In this document: positions 35,551-43,992 of the stretch, one piece after another | How positions within the stretch are numbered: position 1 is the first letter of the stretch | How the letters are laid out: each line of letters opens with the position of its first letter | Source of the DNA: Weeksella massiliensis | Lineage (GTDB): Bacteria; Bacteroidota; Bacteroidia; Flavobacteriales; Weeksellaceae | Length of the DNA: 64,000 nucleotides | Assembly (NCBI GenBank): GCA_000751595.1 | Contig: CCMH01000004.1 | Coordinates: forward strand, 1-64,000 | Direction of reading: 5' to 3' | Notes under the pieces: generated by a model | What the model was told of the DNA's origin: nothing | The model's input: the letters and a program-made list of their open reading frames with translations, nothing else | Databases searched by the model: none | Made by a program: the position numbers and the translations under genes

Positions 35551-36258
35551 ATGAAAAATTGGATCTTTTATATACTGATTAGCTTGTTGACGCAAGTCTT
35601 GTTTGCGCAGAAAAATTTTATCGATCAACCGTATATTGAAACTAATGTGAAAGCCGATACGTTGGTTATTCCTGATAAGATTTATCTCTCGATACAGTTA
35701 AATGAAGCTGATAGTAAAAATAAAAAATCTGTAGAAGAACAAGAAAAAGTATTGGAAAATACTTTAAGAAAACTACAAATTGATCTAAAAAATGATTTAT
35801 CGTTATTAGATTTTTCAAGTAATTTTAAGAATTATTTTCTGAAAGGTCAAAATGTTATCAAATCAAAAATGTATTCTTTATTGATTCGAGATGCGATGAC
35901 TGCAGGTAATGTTATGTCTGAATTGGAGAAGGTTGGAATTTCAAATGTTCAAATCGAACGAACAGAATATTCGAAAGCAGATGAAATCATCGCTTTATTA
36001 AAAGCAAAAGCAGTGAAAAAATCGAAAAAATCAGCCGAGAATTTAGCCCAAGCCTTGGATCAGAAAATAGGAAAGGCGATATACATATCCGATATCAATA
36101 CGGTTGCAAACTCTTTGCAAGGACAAGCGCCCGGTTTGATGATCAGAGGAATGGCTAGTCTTTATGGTTCTAGAAATGAACAAATGGCTTATGTAGAATT
36201 TAAGAAAGTGGCTTTCGATGTACAAGTCACAGCTAAATATATTCTTATGCTTGATTAG
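35551..36258 (+). CDS. SIMPL (DUF541)-domain periplasmic protein
   Basis: 235 residues with a signal peptide (MKNWIFYILISLLTQVLFAQ). The order fits the SIMPL family: NVKADTLVIPDKIYLSIQLN, a helix EEQEKVLENTLRKLQIDLKN, the paired strand MTAGNVMSELEKVGISNVQI and AVKKSKKSAENLAQALDQKI. The function is unclear in the family. Residues about 188-210 (NSLQGQAPGLMIRGMASLYG) look like the plug signature of SusC-type receptors, which is odd here and may be chance. Confidence 0.75.
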   Translation: MKNWIFYILISLLTQVLFAQKNFIDQPYIETNVKADTLVIPDKIYLSIQLNEADSKNKKSVEEQEKVLENTLRKLQIDLKNDLSLLDFSSNFKNYFLKGQNVIKSKMYSLLIRDAMTAGNVMSELEKVGISNVQIERTEYSKADEIIALLKAKAVKKSKKSAENLAQALDQKIGKAIYISDINTVANSLQGQAPGLMIRGMASLYGSRNEQMAYVEFKKVAFDVQVTAKYILMLD

Positions 36259-36512
36259 GGTTTTTAGATGAATATTAGTTATTATTTGCGTATAATATTA
36301 GTATGTAATTTAATAATTGTTAAAACTTGATATAATAACTTCAGTACTTTATTTTTTTATGTTTCTAACTTCTCATTAATCTAAATTTTTACTTTTTTCA
36401 GAAACTACAAAATCAAAAAAAGGATTTTACTGAAATTGGGTTGCTTTTTCATATTAAGTATATGTTTCTTTGGGGAATTATAGTATATTTATATCGTTTA
36501 AACTTTTGTTAA

Positions 36513-36596
36513 ATGATTTATCTAGATAACGCATCAACAACACGATTGAATGAAGAAGTGCTTAATGCAATGATGCCTTATTTTAATCAATTTTAA
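36513..36596 (+). pseudogene. 5' remnant of a cysteine desulfurase gene (NifS/DndA type)
   Basis: 27 codons, MIYLDNASTTRLNEEVLNAM then MPYFNQF. This is the conserved start of class V aminotransferase cysteine desulfurases (MIYLDNAATT...). The protein stops where the family continues with YGNPSS. Such enzymes supply sulfur, including for DNA phosphorothioation (DndA). The break falls beside the HNH gene region, so a large internal deletion is likely. Confidence 0.75.
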
Positions 36597-36684
36597 TTTG
36601 AAAATTAATAATGTAGATGCATCGGTTTTTGTAGAATCGTCTATCGAGGATGAGAATAAATTTAGATTATTAAAAACAGCTTAG
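36595..36684 (+). pseudogene. 3' remnant of an unidentified gene joined to the desulfurase start
   Basis: A frame of 29 codons (NLKINNVDASVFVESSIEDE, then NKFRLLKTA) ending in TAG, one base before the ATG of the HNH gene. It has no start of its own. It looks like the tail of the gene that once preceded the HNH gene and was fused by deletion to the desulfurase start. I do not recognise it. Confidence 0.5.
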
Positions 36685-36685
36685 A

Positions 36686-37729
36686 ATGATAGAATTACCT
36701 TATTCCCAAAACTTACCGGTAAATTTACTTTCTGCAGTGTTTAATAACACAACAGCGACTTATAAATTTTATTGGTTATTAGCAATTGTGGAGTTGGTGG
36801 AACAGGAGAAAACAGAAATTCTAAAAACAGAAATTTTCTCTAAAATGATTAGTAATTCTTGGTACACCATTAATTATTTTCATCTTTCATTTGGGAAACA
36901 TGATTTACTTGAAGACGCTGTTTTGAAGTTGATAGATATTGAAAATCTAACGATCGATGAAAAACAAAATATTGTTCAAGAAAAGTTAATTACTTCTACT
37001 GATTCTGAAACGAAGAAAATTCTTCAGCATTTTGATAAAAATGTGCCGCATTGGTTCCTTTCTCCATGGTTTCAAGGTGAGACGAAAACGGATATTTATA
37101 AAAAATCGTAAAGTTTTGAAAATCAGTCTTTATATGCTTTATCTAAAGATAGGATCGTTATCAATACTAATTGGATAGAATATCTGAAACAAAATTCTAA
37201 ATTGTTGAAAAGTTTTTGTTACTGGAATTTGACGTTGTTTCTTCAAAATAGAAATCCAAATGTACCAGATATTTCCAACAAATTAATTAAACCAGCACAA
37301 AGAAATAGCCTTCAAAAGCAAACCAATCACTATTGGAAAATCGTTTTTGATGAATTGGATAGTATTGATTGTATTTTTACGGGTAAAAGATTGGTATTTA
37401 ATGAAAAGAACTTTGCACTAGATCACTTTGTTCCTTATGCATTTGTTTCTCACGATTTAGTTTGGAATTTATTACCAATTGATAAGTCTTTCAATTCTTC
37501 AAAAAGCGATAGACTTCCACAGTTTGATAAGTATTTTACGCAGTTTAAAAATTTGCAAAAAATTGCCTTTAATATTCACAAAGAAAAGCATTCTAGCAAT
37601 AAATTCCTTGAGGAATATTTAACTATTTTTCCTACAATTACCGATTTTGATGATGTTCTGTTTGAAAATACAATTCAACCATTATTAACAATTGCCAATA
37701 ACAATGGTTTTTTATATCTAAATGAGTAA
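36686..37729 (+). pseudogene. HNH endonuclease with an in-frame stop
   Basis: One frame of 347 codons interrupted by TAA at 37109-37111 (DIYKKS/SFENQSLYAL). The C-terminal part has an HNH motif: CIFTGKRL, ALDHFVPYAFVSHDLVWNLL and NSSKSDRLPQFDKY. The N-terminal part (YSQNLPVNLLSAVFNNTTAT) is a helical domain that is probably for DNA or target sensing. The likely role is restriction of foreign or unmodified DNA (inference from context). The second half alone could still start internally, so some activity cannot be excluded. Confidence 0.75.
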
Positions 37730-38582
37730 ATCGAATCCATATAGCCACTTAACAGCGAAGGAAAGAAAATATATTTCATTTCCTTGTAAAATATTGTTGG
37801 ATAAAAATCTTATTGTAGGTAAAACTTTAGATTTCGGATGTGGATTTGGTAAAGATGTTGAAGTCTTAAAAATGAAAGGTTATGATGTTAGTGGTTATGA
37901 TCCTTACTATTTTCCAATAAATCTTGAAGATGATTATGATACTATTATTTGCTTTTACGTTTTAAATGTTTTAGAGTCTGAAGAACAAATAAATGTTTTA
38001 ATGGATATTTCCGAAAGACTTAAAATAGGAGGGAAAGCCTATTTTGCAGTGAGAAGGGATTTAAAATATCAAGGATTTAGAACTCATAAATTGCATCAGA
38101 TCCAAACATTTCAAACGAACGTTAAACTACCATTTAAATCAGTTTTTGTCAATGATTTTTGTGAGATTTATGAATTTCAGCATTACACTTATTTGTATCA
38201 AGGAAATGAAGCAATCACTCCATTTTTAAGTATTGATGAAAAAAGAGAACCAATTGTAGAAACAGCCACTGTTTTTTCATTCTATGATAAATTTCCAGTT
38301 TCTAAAGGACATGCTTTAATCGTTCCCAAAAGAGTAGTTTCTGATTATTTTGAATTAACAAATAGAGAACAAATTGCTTGTTGGTTAGTGGTGAATCGAG
38401 TGAAAGAAATTTTACAACAAAAATTCAAGCCTGATGGTTTTAATATTGGAATTAATGTAGGAGAGACAGCAGGACAAACGATTCCTCACGTTCATATTCA
38501 CATCATACCGAGATATAAAGATGATGTCCCGAATCCTAGAGGAGGAATCAGAGGAGTGATCCCTTCTAAAAAAGAATATTAA
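37722..38582 (+). CDS. fused class I SAM methyltransferase and HIT-family protein
   Basis: 286 residues. Residues 1-160 form a methyltransferase-like domain (motif I KTLDFGCGFGKDVEVLK, CFYVLNVLESEEQINVLMDI, FAVRRDLKYQG). Residues about 165-286 are a HIT domain with TATVFSFYDKFPVSKGHALI and the histidine triad HVHIHIIPRY. HIT proteins hydrolyse nucleotide-phosphate bonds. The start overlaps the HNH stop by 8 bases, so translation is coupled. The pairing points to a modification or repair role for DNA or nucleotides (inference). Confidence 0.8.
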   Translation: MSKSNPYSHLTAKERKYISFPCKILLDKNLIVGKTLDFGCGFGKDVEVLKMKGYDVSGYDPYYFPINLEDDYDTIICFYVLNVLESEEQINVLMDISERLKIGGKAYFAVRRDLKYQGFRTHKLHQIQTFQTNVKLPFKSVFVNDFCEIYEFQHYTYLYQGNEAITPFLSIDEKREPIVETATVFSFYDKFPVSKGHALIVPKRVVSDYFELTNREQIACWLVVNRVKEILQQKFKPDGFNIGINVGETAGQTIPHVHIHIIPRYKDDVPNPRGGIRGVIPSKKEY

Positions 38583-38638
38583 TATTCTTTAATGTCTAAA
38601 TTATTTAAACTCCCTAAAGTAACGTTGATTTTCTTTTT

Positions 38639-38833
38639 TCATAATTTCCAATCTAACCAATATATTACAGAAGATACCATATTTTTACCTACACCTAAGG
38701 ATGTAATACTGTCCGTAATATCAGAAAAGGATGTGTCAGTTTTATCGATTATAAAACTAAATCCTTTTAATAACCACTGCTGTTTGCAATGAAATGTATC
38801 GTGTCCTGAAAATCTATAAATCATCAAATTCAA
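38639..38833 (-). pseudogene. N-terminal fragment of a DUF4007 protein
   Basis: 64 residues on the minus strand: YRFSGHDTFHCKQQWLLKGF, then ITDSITSLGVGKNMVSSVIY. FSGH-x-TF...LGVGKNMV...YW is the DUF4007 signature. The usual protein has roughly 300 residues, so only the start remains. DUF4007 genes are, from memory, often near DNA phosphorothioation or sulfur-modification genes; this should be checked. It lies inverted relative to the methyltransferase-HIT gene. I see nothing in 38834-38940. Confidence 0.65.
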
Positions 38834-38946
38834 CTTTTAGCGAAAATAACTTTAATCTACATGGAGGAATTCCTCCAACAGCTCAAAGATATAATTTTAG
38901 AATGATATACTAGGATGTTTAATTAAAAATGTTCGTCGAATGGAAA

Positions 38947-38977
38947 TAAAAAAAGCGCTTACTGTTCGTAAACGCTT
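38947..38977 (-). terminator. terminator of the tRNA gene
   Basis: On the minus strand AGCGTTTAC and GTAAGCGCT pair, followed by seven T, just past the tRNA 3' end. Confidence 0.75.
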
Positions 38978-38988
38978 GATTTTCAGGG

Positions 38989-39062
38989 TGGTCCCAGTTG
39001 GGCTCGAACCAACGACTTGCTGATTATGAGTCAGCTACTCTAACCAGCTGAGTTATAGGACC
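38989..39062 (-). tRNA. tRNA with anticodon CAT (tRNA-Met, or tRNA-Ile2)
   Basis: 74 bases on the minus strand. Acceptor GGTCCTA pairs with TGGGACC (one G-T), discriminator A. D-arm ACTCAGCTGGTTAGAGT. Anticodon arm GCTGA-CTCATAA-TCAGC with CAT. T-arm GTTGG-TTCGAGC-CCAAC. CCA is not encoded. CAT is read by elongator tRNA-Met or by tRNA-Ile2 after lysidine modification; sequence alone does not settle it. It sits at the right edge of the decayed island, a common integration spot. Confidence 0.93.
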
Positions 39063-39150
39063 TGAATTTTAGCTGTTAGCAACCTCAAACGCTTGAGGTC
39101 TGATGCTTAATTCGAGTGCAATATTATAACTAATTTTCTTAATTACAAAA

Positions 39151-39549
39151 TTATTTTTTGTCTGCGCAGAGCTCTACCAATACACCATTGGTGGTTTTGG
39201 GATGTAAAAAAACTACTAACTTATTGTCTGCTCCTTCTTTAGGTGTATCATTGATAAATTCGAATCCAGCTTTTTTTAAACGATTTATTTCATACGTTAG
39301 ATCGTCTACTCCAAAAGCTAAATGATGTACACCTTCTCGATTTTTGGTGAGATATTTTGCAATTGCGCTCTCTTCGGCAGTAGCTTCAAGTAATTCTATT
39401 TTAGTGTTTCCTACCGAAAAGAAAGATGTTTTTACATGTTCCGATTCGACAAGTTCTTCTTTATATGGATCATTCCCAAGAAGTTTCGAGAACAAGTCAT
39501 TCGATTTATCTAGAGATTGAATAGCAATTCCTATATGTTCTAATTTCAT
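39151..39549 (-). CDS. mce: methylmalonyl-CoA epimerase
   Basis: 132 residues with a glyoxalase/VOC fold. It interconverts (R)- and (S)-methylmalonyl-CoA in propionate metabolism. Marks: MKLEHIGIAIQSLDKSNDLF with the first metal His, FFSVGNTKIELLEAT, GVHHLAFGVDD with the second, and GVLVELCADKK with the last Glu. It lies 14 bases downstream of the symporter gene, so it is probably co-transcribed. Confidence 0.9.
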   Translation of the reverse strand: MKLEHIGIAIQSLDKSNDLFSKLLGNDPYKEELVESEHVKTSFFSVGNTKIELLEATAEESAIAKYLTKNREGVHHLAFGVDDLTYEINRLKKAGFEFINDTPKEGADNKLVVFLHPKTTNGVLVELCADKK

Positions 39550-39563
39550 TTTTTTTTAGACGT

Positions 39564-40820
39564 TTAAGCGTTATGATTTGTTTCGGCATCCATCAAATGT
39601 TTATGTTCCCATTTGCTGATAGAGGCGGTAGATAAAGCATTTCCTAAAACATTCGTCATACTTCTTGCCATATCGCAAAAGTGGTCGATAGGTAAGATAA
39701 GGGCGATTCCTTCTGGCGGAATTCCGAACATAGAACAGGTTGCAATAACAACGATTAGGGAAGCGCGAGGAACTCCAGCAACTCCTTTACTGGTCAGCAT
39801 CAGAACCAAAAGCATCAAGATTTGTTTTTCGAGTGGCATGTGGATATTGTACACTTGCGCAATAAACATACTCGCAAATGTCATATACATCATACTTCCG
39901 TCTAAGTTGAACGAATATCCTAATGGTAGTGTAAAAGAAACAACCTTAGAGTCTGCTCCATAGTCTTCTAATTCTTCTACCAATTTAGGGAAAACAGCTT
40001 CACTACTTGTGGTAGAAAAAGCAATCAGTAAAGGTTCTTTGATATGAAGTAGTAAAGAGATTAATTTTTGTTTTCCCAAGATAATGTAGCCTACAATAAT
40101 CAAGACTATCCATAGGAGCAATATACCTAGAATGAAGGCAATTAAGAATTTACCATACATAATAAACACACCAAAACCATGTTTAGCAATTGCAGCTGCA
40201 ATGGCACCGAAAACTCCTAATGGTGCAACCCACATGATGTATTCGACCATTTTCAGTACGACATGAGAAATCTTATCCAAAGCTTTGGTAATCATTTCAC
40301 CTTCTTTTCCATAGGCTGCTAAAGCAACTCCAAAAAAGATAGAGAAAACTACAATTTGTAAAATTTCATTAGTCGCAAAAGCTTCGAAAACACTTTTCGG
40401 AATCGTGTGTGCCACAAAATGCTCTAGAGTAAGGGCGGAGGTAGAGTTGTTGAGCAAATCAGCAGCATCTGCACTGTTGATCTCGAGGTTCATATTTTCT
40501 CCAGGTCGCACTAAATTTACAATTATCAAACCTATAGTCAACGAAACCAAAGAAGCGGTAATAAACCAAGCCATCGCTTTTCCGCCAACGCGTCCTACCA
40601 ACTTCATGTCGCCCATTTTGGCGATTCCGACAACAAGGGTAGAGAATACCAATGGCGCAATAATCATTTGAACCAATCGAATGAAAATAGTTCCTAAAAG
40701 TTTTATGTTTTTAGAAAAAGTATCTGCACTTTCGGGGAAAGCATAGAAAACGATTCCTCCCAAGATTATCCCGGCAATCAAACTGATAATAATGGCTAAA
40801 AAAAGTTTATTGTTTTTCAT
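39564..40820 (-). CDS. dicarboxylate/amino acid:cation symporter (DAACS family)
   Basis: 418 residues, about 8 membrane helices and re-entrant loops. Family marks are FIRLVQMIIAPLVFSTLV, AFSTTSSEAVFPKLVEELED (serine-rich hairpin 1), SFTLPLGYSFNLDGSMMYMT and SMTNVLGNALSTASISKW. It takes up dicarboxylates or acidic amino acids with Na or H ions; the substrate is not resolved. It sits in front of mce. Confidence 0.9.
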   Translation of the reverse strand: MKNNKLFLAIIISLIAGIILGGIVFYAFPESADTFSKNIKLLGTIFIRLVQMIIAPLVFSTLVVGIAKMGDMKLVGRVGGKAMAWFITASLVSLTIGLIIVNLVRPGENMNLEINSADAADLLNNSTSALTLEHFVAHTIPKSVFEAFATNEILQIVVFSIFFGVALAAYGKEGEMITKALDKISHVVLKMVEYIMWVAPLGVFGAIAAAIAKHGFGVFIMYGKFLIAFILGILLLWIVLIIVGYIILGKQKLISLLLHIKEPLLIAFSTTSSEAVFPKLVEELEDYGADSKVVSFTLPLGYSFNLDGSMMYMTFASMFIAQVYNIHMPLEKQILMLLVLMLTSKGVAGVPRASLIVVIATCSMFGIPPEGIALILPIDHFCDMARSMTNVLGNALSTASISKWEHKHLMDAETNHNA

Positions 40821-40866
40821 AATATTATTTCTGTGCGTGAAATTAAGAAATTGTTATAAAATTTCG

Positions 40867-43554
40867 TTAGTTATTTAAATTTTCTTCAAAAGGAATGTCT
40901 GGATTTAATATATCTCTGATTAAGTTTTGGAAATGCATCAAACTATCTTCTACAATTTCATAATTTATCGTTGTACTTTTATTGTAAGTAAGATAAATAG
41001 GCTCTTTCTTTTGATATTTGATTGGATAAATACTCAACTGAATTTCCTCATCTTGTTGATGGTCTTCATTATAATATAGATGAGCATACGTAATCAATTG
41101 TAAGTGTTTATCTTTGGTAGGTTTCTCGAAAACTTCTTCCATTGTGTTCGACGTCAAATTCAAAGGGTTTATATTTCCAGTCTTATAATCGATAATTCGT
41201 TTCGTTCCATTTACAGAATCTATCCGATCGACAAATCCTTTTATTTTTACTTTGCGTTCACCAATATCCAACAAGAAATTGAATCTTTTTTCTAAAAATA
41301 AAATTACCAATTCATTTTCTTTGGCTATTTTTTTATCGCGTTGCAAAACACCCTCGATAATCTTTTTAGCTACATTTTTGATTAGTAAATTTTCTCCTCG
41401 ATTAAGTTCTCCTTCCTTATATTCTTTCTTAAAGTTGGCTTCCAAATCCTCATCAATTTTCTTTTTCATCTCGTCAAAATCTTTTTCATGTAAGATAATA
41501 TTGAGATAATCTTGATACAAATCTTCTAATGTTCCGTGTACAATTTTACCCAAAGTCTTTGCACTTATCGTTTCTTCTGCCTCTTCTGTTTCTTCGTTCG
41601 ATAAAATTACTCGTTCATAAAACTCAATCGGATTGCGAATATAAGTTGACAATAAAGTTGGTGAAATTCCGGTATTTTCTGCCCAATCGATGAGTTTTTC
41701 CATCGTTTTTGGGGTTTTGGGTATAATTAATCTATTTTTTGGAGTTACTTCGAAATGAGGTTTTGCATAATTAAACACAACATCGTGTTTACTTTCATAA
41801 GCAATTTGTTCTAAAAATCGACTCTTATCTCCAGATCCCAACGAATCTGAATCGGTATTGTAAAGGAAATGCGCTGTTTTTGCACGAGCTAATAATCGAT
41901 AAAAGTGATATGCATAAATCGCATCATTTTCTGTGAACGTGTTGAGTCCTTTTTCTTTGCGAATATCGTACGGAATAAATGTGTTGTTTTGACGTCCCAA
42001 CGGAAGTACACCATCATTTGCCGAAGTCATGATTAGATGATCGAAATTGATTAATCGGGTTTCTAATAATCCCATAATTTGCAATCCTTCAAGTGGTTCA
42101 CCTATGAAACTTAAAGTTTCACTTTGCAATAGTTTTTGGTATAAAAGATGCAAGGTTCTGAAACTTGTTGGTACCTTTAGCGTAGAAATTTCTGTGCGTA
42201 ATTCTGAAAATATTTGTTGGAAATAAAATAAATATTCGCGCATCAAACCATTATCTACTTTTTGATTTTCTAATAAATCTGATGTGAATTTTTCGATGAT
42301 AAATAATAAATCATTCAAGTTTTTTGGGCTTGAAAATAAAGGTCTGAAAATCGAATCTTCTAAAAATTCTTGTAAGAATTTTACCGAACTGAATACTTTG
42401 TTCTGAGAATGAATAATCTCGATTAATTGCTCGTCGTTTTTGCTATGTAATATTTTTAGCGACGGATTTTCGAGAACATCCAATATATTTTTGAAATAAA
42501 AAGATGTCGAACTTCCTAGCTTTTCTCGGTTCAAGTGCAACTCGAAAATCGATTTGAAAAAGTGAGCCAAAGGAATATTTTTTAGGGGAATTCCCATCGA
42601 AATATTGAGATGTTTAACATTTTCGGGCATCGCATTCAACAAAGAAGGCAACAGCATTTCATCCGCCAAAATCAAAGCTGTGTTTTTTAACTCTTCTTCG
42701 GACTTATTTTTGAGTAATTCGGTAACATATTTTGCTTGCGCAACATTTTTACTAATTCCTGTAACTTCTATTTTTTTGGGTGAATTGAAATCGTCAAAAG
42801 TCCATTCCCAATTTTTTGACTTCTTCTTATGGCGTCGTAAAAATGCACCCGATTCTTGTTTTTCTTGCAAATAATATTCATCCGCATCCCAAAATATTCG
42901 TGCTTTTTGTTCTTTTTCTAACCCAAATATTATCGCTTCTTCTGCAGTTGTAAGGGCGTTGAAACCTGCAAAAACAAACTGAAAAGGAGAGGAAGTTGCT
43001 CGACTGATTTGCTCTACAGCAAGTCGATTCGCTAACCCATAATAGGCTTTTTTTTCGGCCAATAAATCATTTCTGAATTGATTGTAAAAAAGTTTTACGC
43101 GTTCGAAAAATTCTAAATGATGCTGAATTAATGTATGTTTATCCACTTCTCCGATTTCAAGCCCCCAATTTTTTATTCGTTCTACCGAAACCATATAATC
43201 AAAAAAATGATCAGTATCGAGCAAAGACGCATCAAGATCATCAAAATCTTTTAAAGTTGTCGGCGCCCATTTCAAGAAATCATCAAAAGTTTCTAAATCT
43301 GGAAAAATTTTTTGATACGAATTGTAAGCAAAAAACCAAAGCGATAAACCAGAAATAAGATGCACATCAGCCATTTCAGAAACAAACTCTTCTATGCTAA
43401 TCATTTTAGGAAGAACAAGTTGTAATTTTCTTTCTTGAAAAGCTTGTTTGAAAAATAACATTGGTCTTTTTCCGGGTAGAACCAAAGTTGTTTGTAATAA
43501 TTTTTCTGGATCATTTAGTAGTTCATCAACTACTTTATCTATAAAATTTGACAT
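40867..43554 (-). CDS. AddB-like PD-(D/E)XK nuclease
   Basis: 895 residues. The N-terminal part is a non-canonical helicase-like domain (LVLPGKRPMLFFKQAFQERK, then FQFVFAGFNALTTAEEAIIF and LIMTSANDGVLPLGRQNNTF). The C-terminal PD-(D/E)XK nuclease is near residues 680-800 (LGKIVHGTLEDLY, FVDRIDSVNGTKRIIDYKTG with the catalytic D...E/K). It should work with an AddA-type helicase in end resection for recombination repair; no addA lies in the window. It ends 46 bases ahead of the symporter. Confidence 0.85.
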   Translation of the reverse strand: MSNFIDKVVDELLNDPEKLLQTTLVLPGKRPMLFFKQAFQERKLQLVLPKMISIEEFVSEMADVHLISGLSLWFFAYNSYQKIFPDLETFDDFLKWAPTTLKDFDDLDASLLDTDHFFDYMVSVERIKNWGLEIGEVDKHTLIQHHLEFFERVKLFYNQFRNDLLAEKKAYYGLANRLAVEQISRATSSPFQFVFAGFNALTTAEEAIIFGLEKEQKARIFWDADEYYLQEKQESGAFLRRHKKKSKNWEWTFDDFNSPKKIEVTGISKNVAQAKYVTELLKNKSEEELKNTALILADEMLLPSLLNAMPENVKHLNISMGIPLKNIPLAHFFKSIFELHLNREKLGSSTSFYFKNILDVLENPSLKILHSKNDEQLIEIIHSQNKVFSSVKFLQEFLEDSIFRPLFSSPKNLNDLLFIIEKFTSDLLENQKVDNGLMREYLFYFQQIFSELRTEISTLKVPTSFRTLHLLYQKLLQSETLSFIGEPLEGLQIMGLLETRLINFDHLIMTSANDGVLPLGRQNNTFIPYDIRKEKGLNTFTENDAIYAYHFYRLLARAKTAHFLYNTDSDSLGSGDKSRFLEQIAYESKHDVVFNYAKPHFEVTPKNRLIIPKTPKTMEKLIDWAENTGISPTLLSTYIRNPIEFYERVILSNEETEEAEETISAKTLGKIVHGTLEDLYQDYLNIILHEKDFDEMKKKIDEDLEANFKKEYKEGELNRGENLLIKNVAKKIIEGVLQRDKKIAKENELVILFLEKRFNFLLDIGERKVKIKGFVDRIDSVNGTKRIIDYKTGNINPLNLTSNTMEEVFEKPTKDKHLQLITYAHLYYNEDHQQDEEIQLSIYPIKYQKKEPIYLTYNKSTTINYEIVEDSLMHFQNLIRDILNPDIPFEENLNN

Positions 43555-43755
43555 TTTTGTATGCTTTCTAAAAGCGTGAAATTAATCTAAATAATAGAAT
43601 TTTTAGGTATAAAATAACTTTTCACCCATTTTTAGATTTCTTTTTAGTTTGGATGATAGGAAAAGAAATAAAAGTTTTTGAAGAATAATATTGTTAGATG
43701 AATCTAATTTTATAATTTTGTATAGCTAAATCAATACGAAATCAATATTAAAAAG

Positions 43756-43989
43756 ATGCATTTAGGATTATTAGAAAAAGGTCAAATCGGAATTATTCAA
43801 AAGTTGAGTGCCGACTGTAGAACAGAAGTTCGCCAACGATTACTCGATCTTGGTTTTGTGCGCGGTGCCGAAATTTATATCCAAAATATAAGTCCGCTCG
43901 GCGATCCAATTGCTTATTCTATTCATGATACTTTGATTTCTTTGAGAAGAGAAGATGCAGTAAACGTGTTGATTGCACTGAAAAAATAA
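43756..43989 (+). CDS. feoA: FeoA-like small ferrous transport protein
   Basis: 77 residues with an SH3-like fold (LSADCRTEVRQRLLDLGFVR, SPLGDPIAYSIHDTLISLRR). It assists FeoB in ferrous iron uptake. It is 3 bases ahead of feoB, in the same unit. No Fur box could be confirmed by eye in the 200-base upstream region. Confidence 0.92.
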   Translation: MHLGLLEKGQIGIIQKLSADCRTEVRQRLLDLGFVRGAEIYIQNISPLGDPIAYSIHDTLISLRREDAVNVLIALKK

Positions 43990-43992
43990 ACT

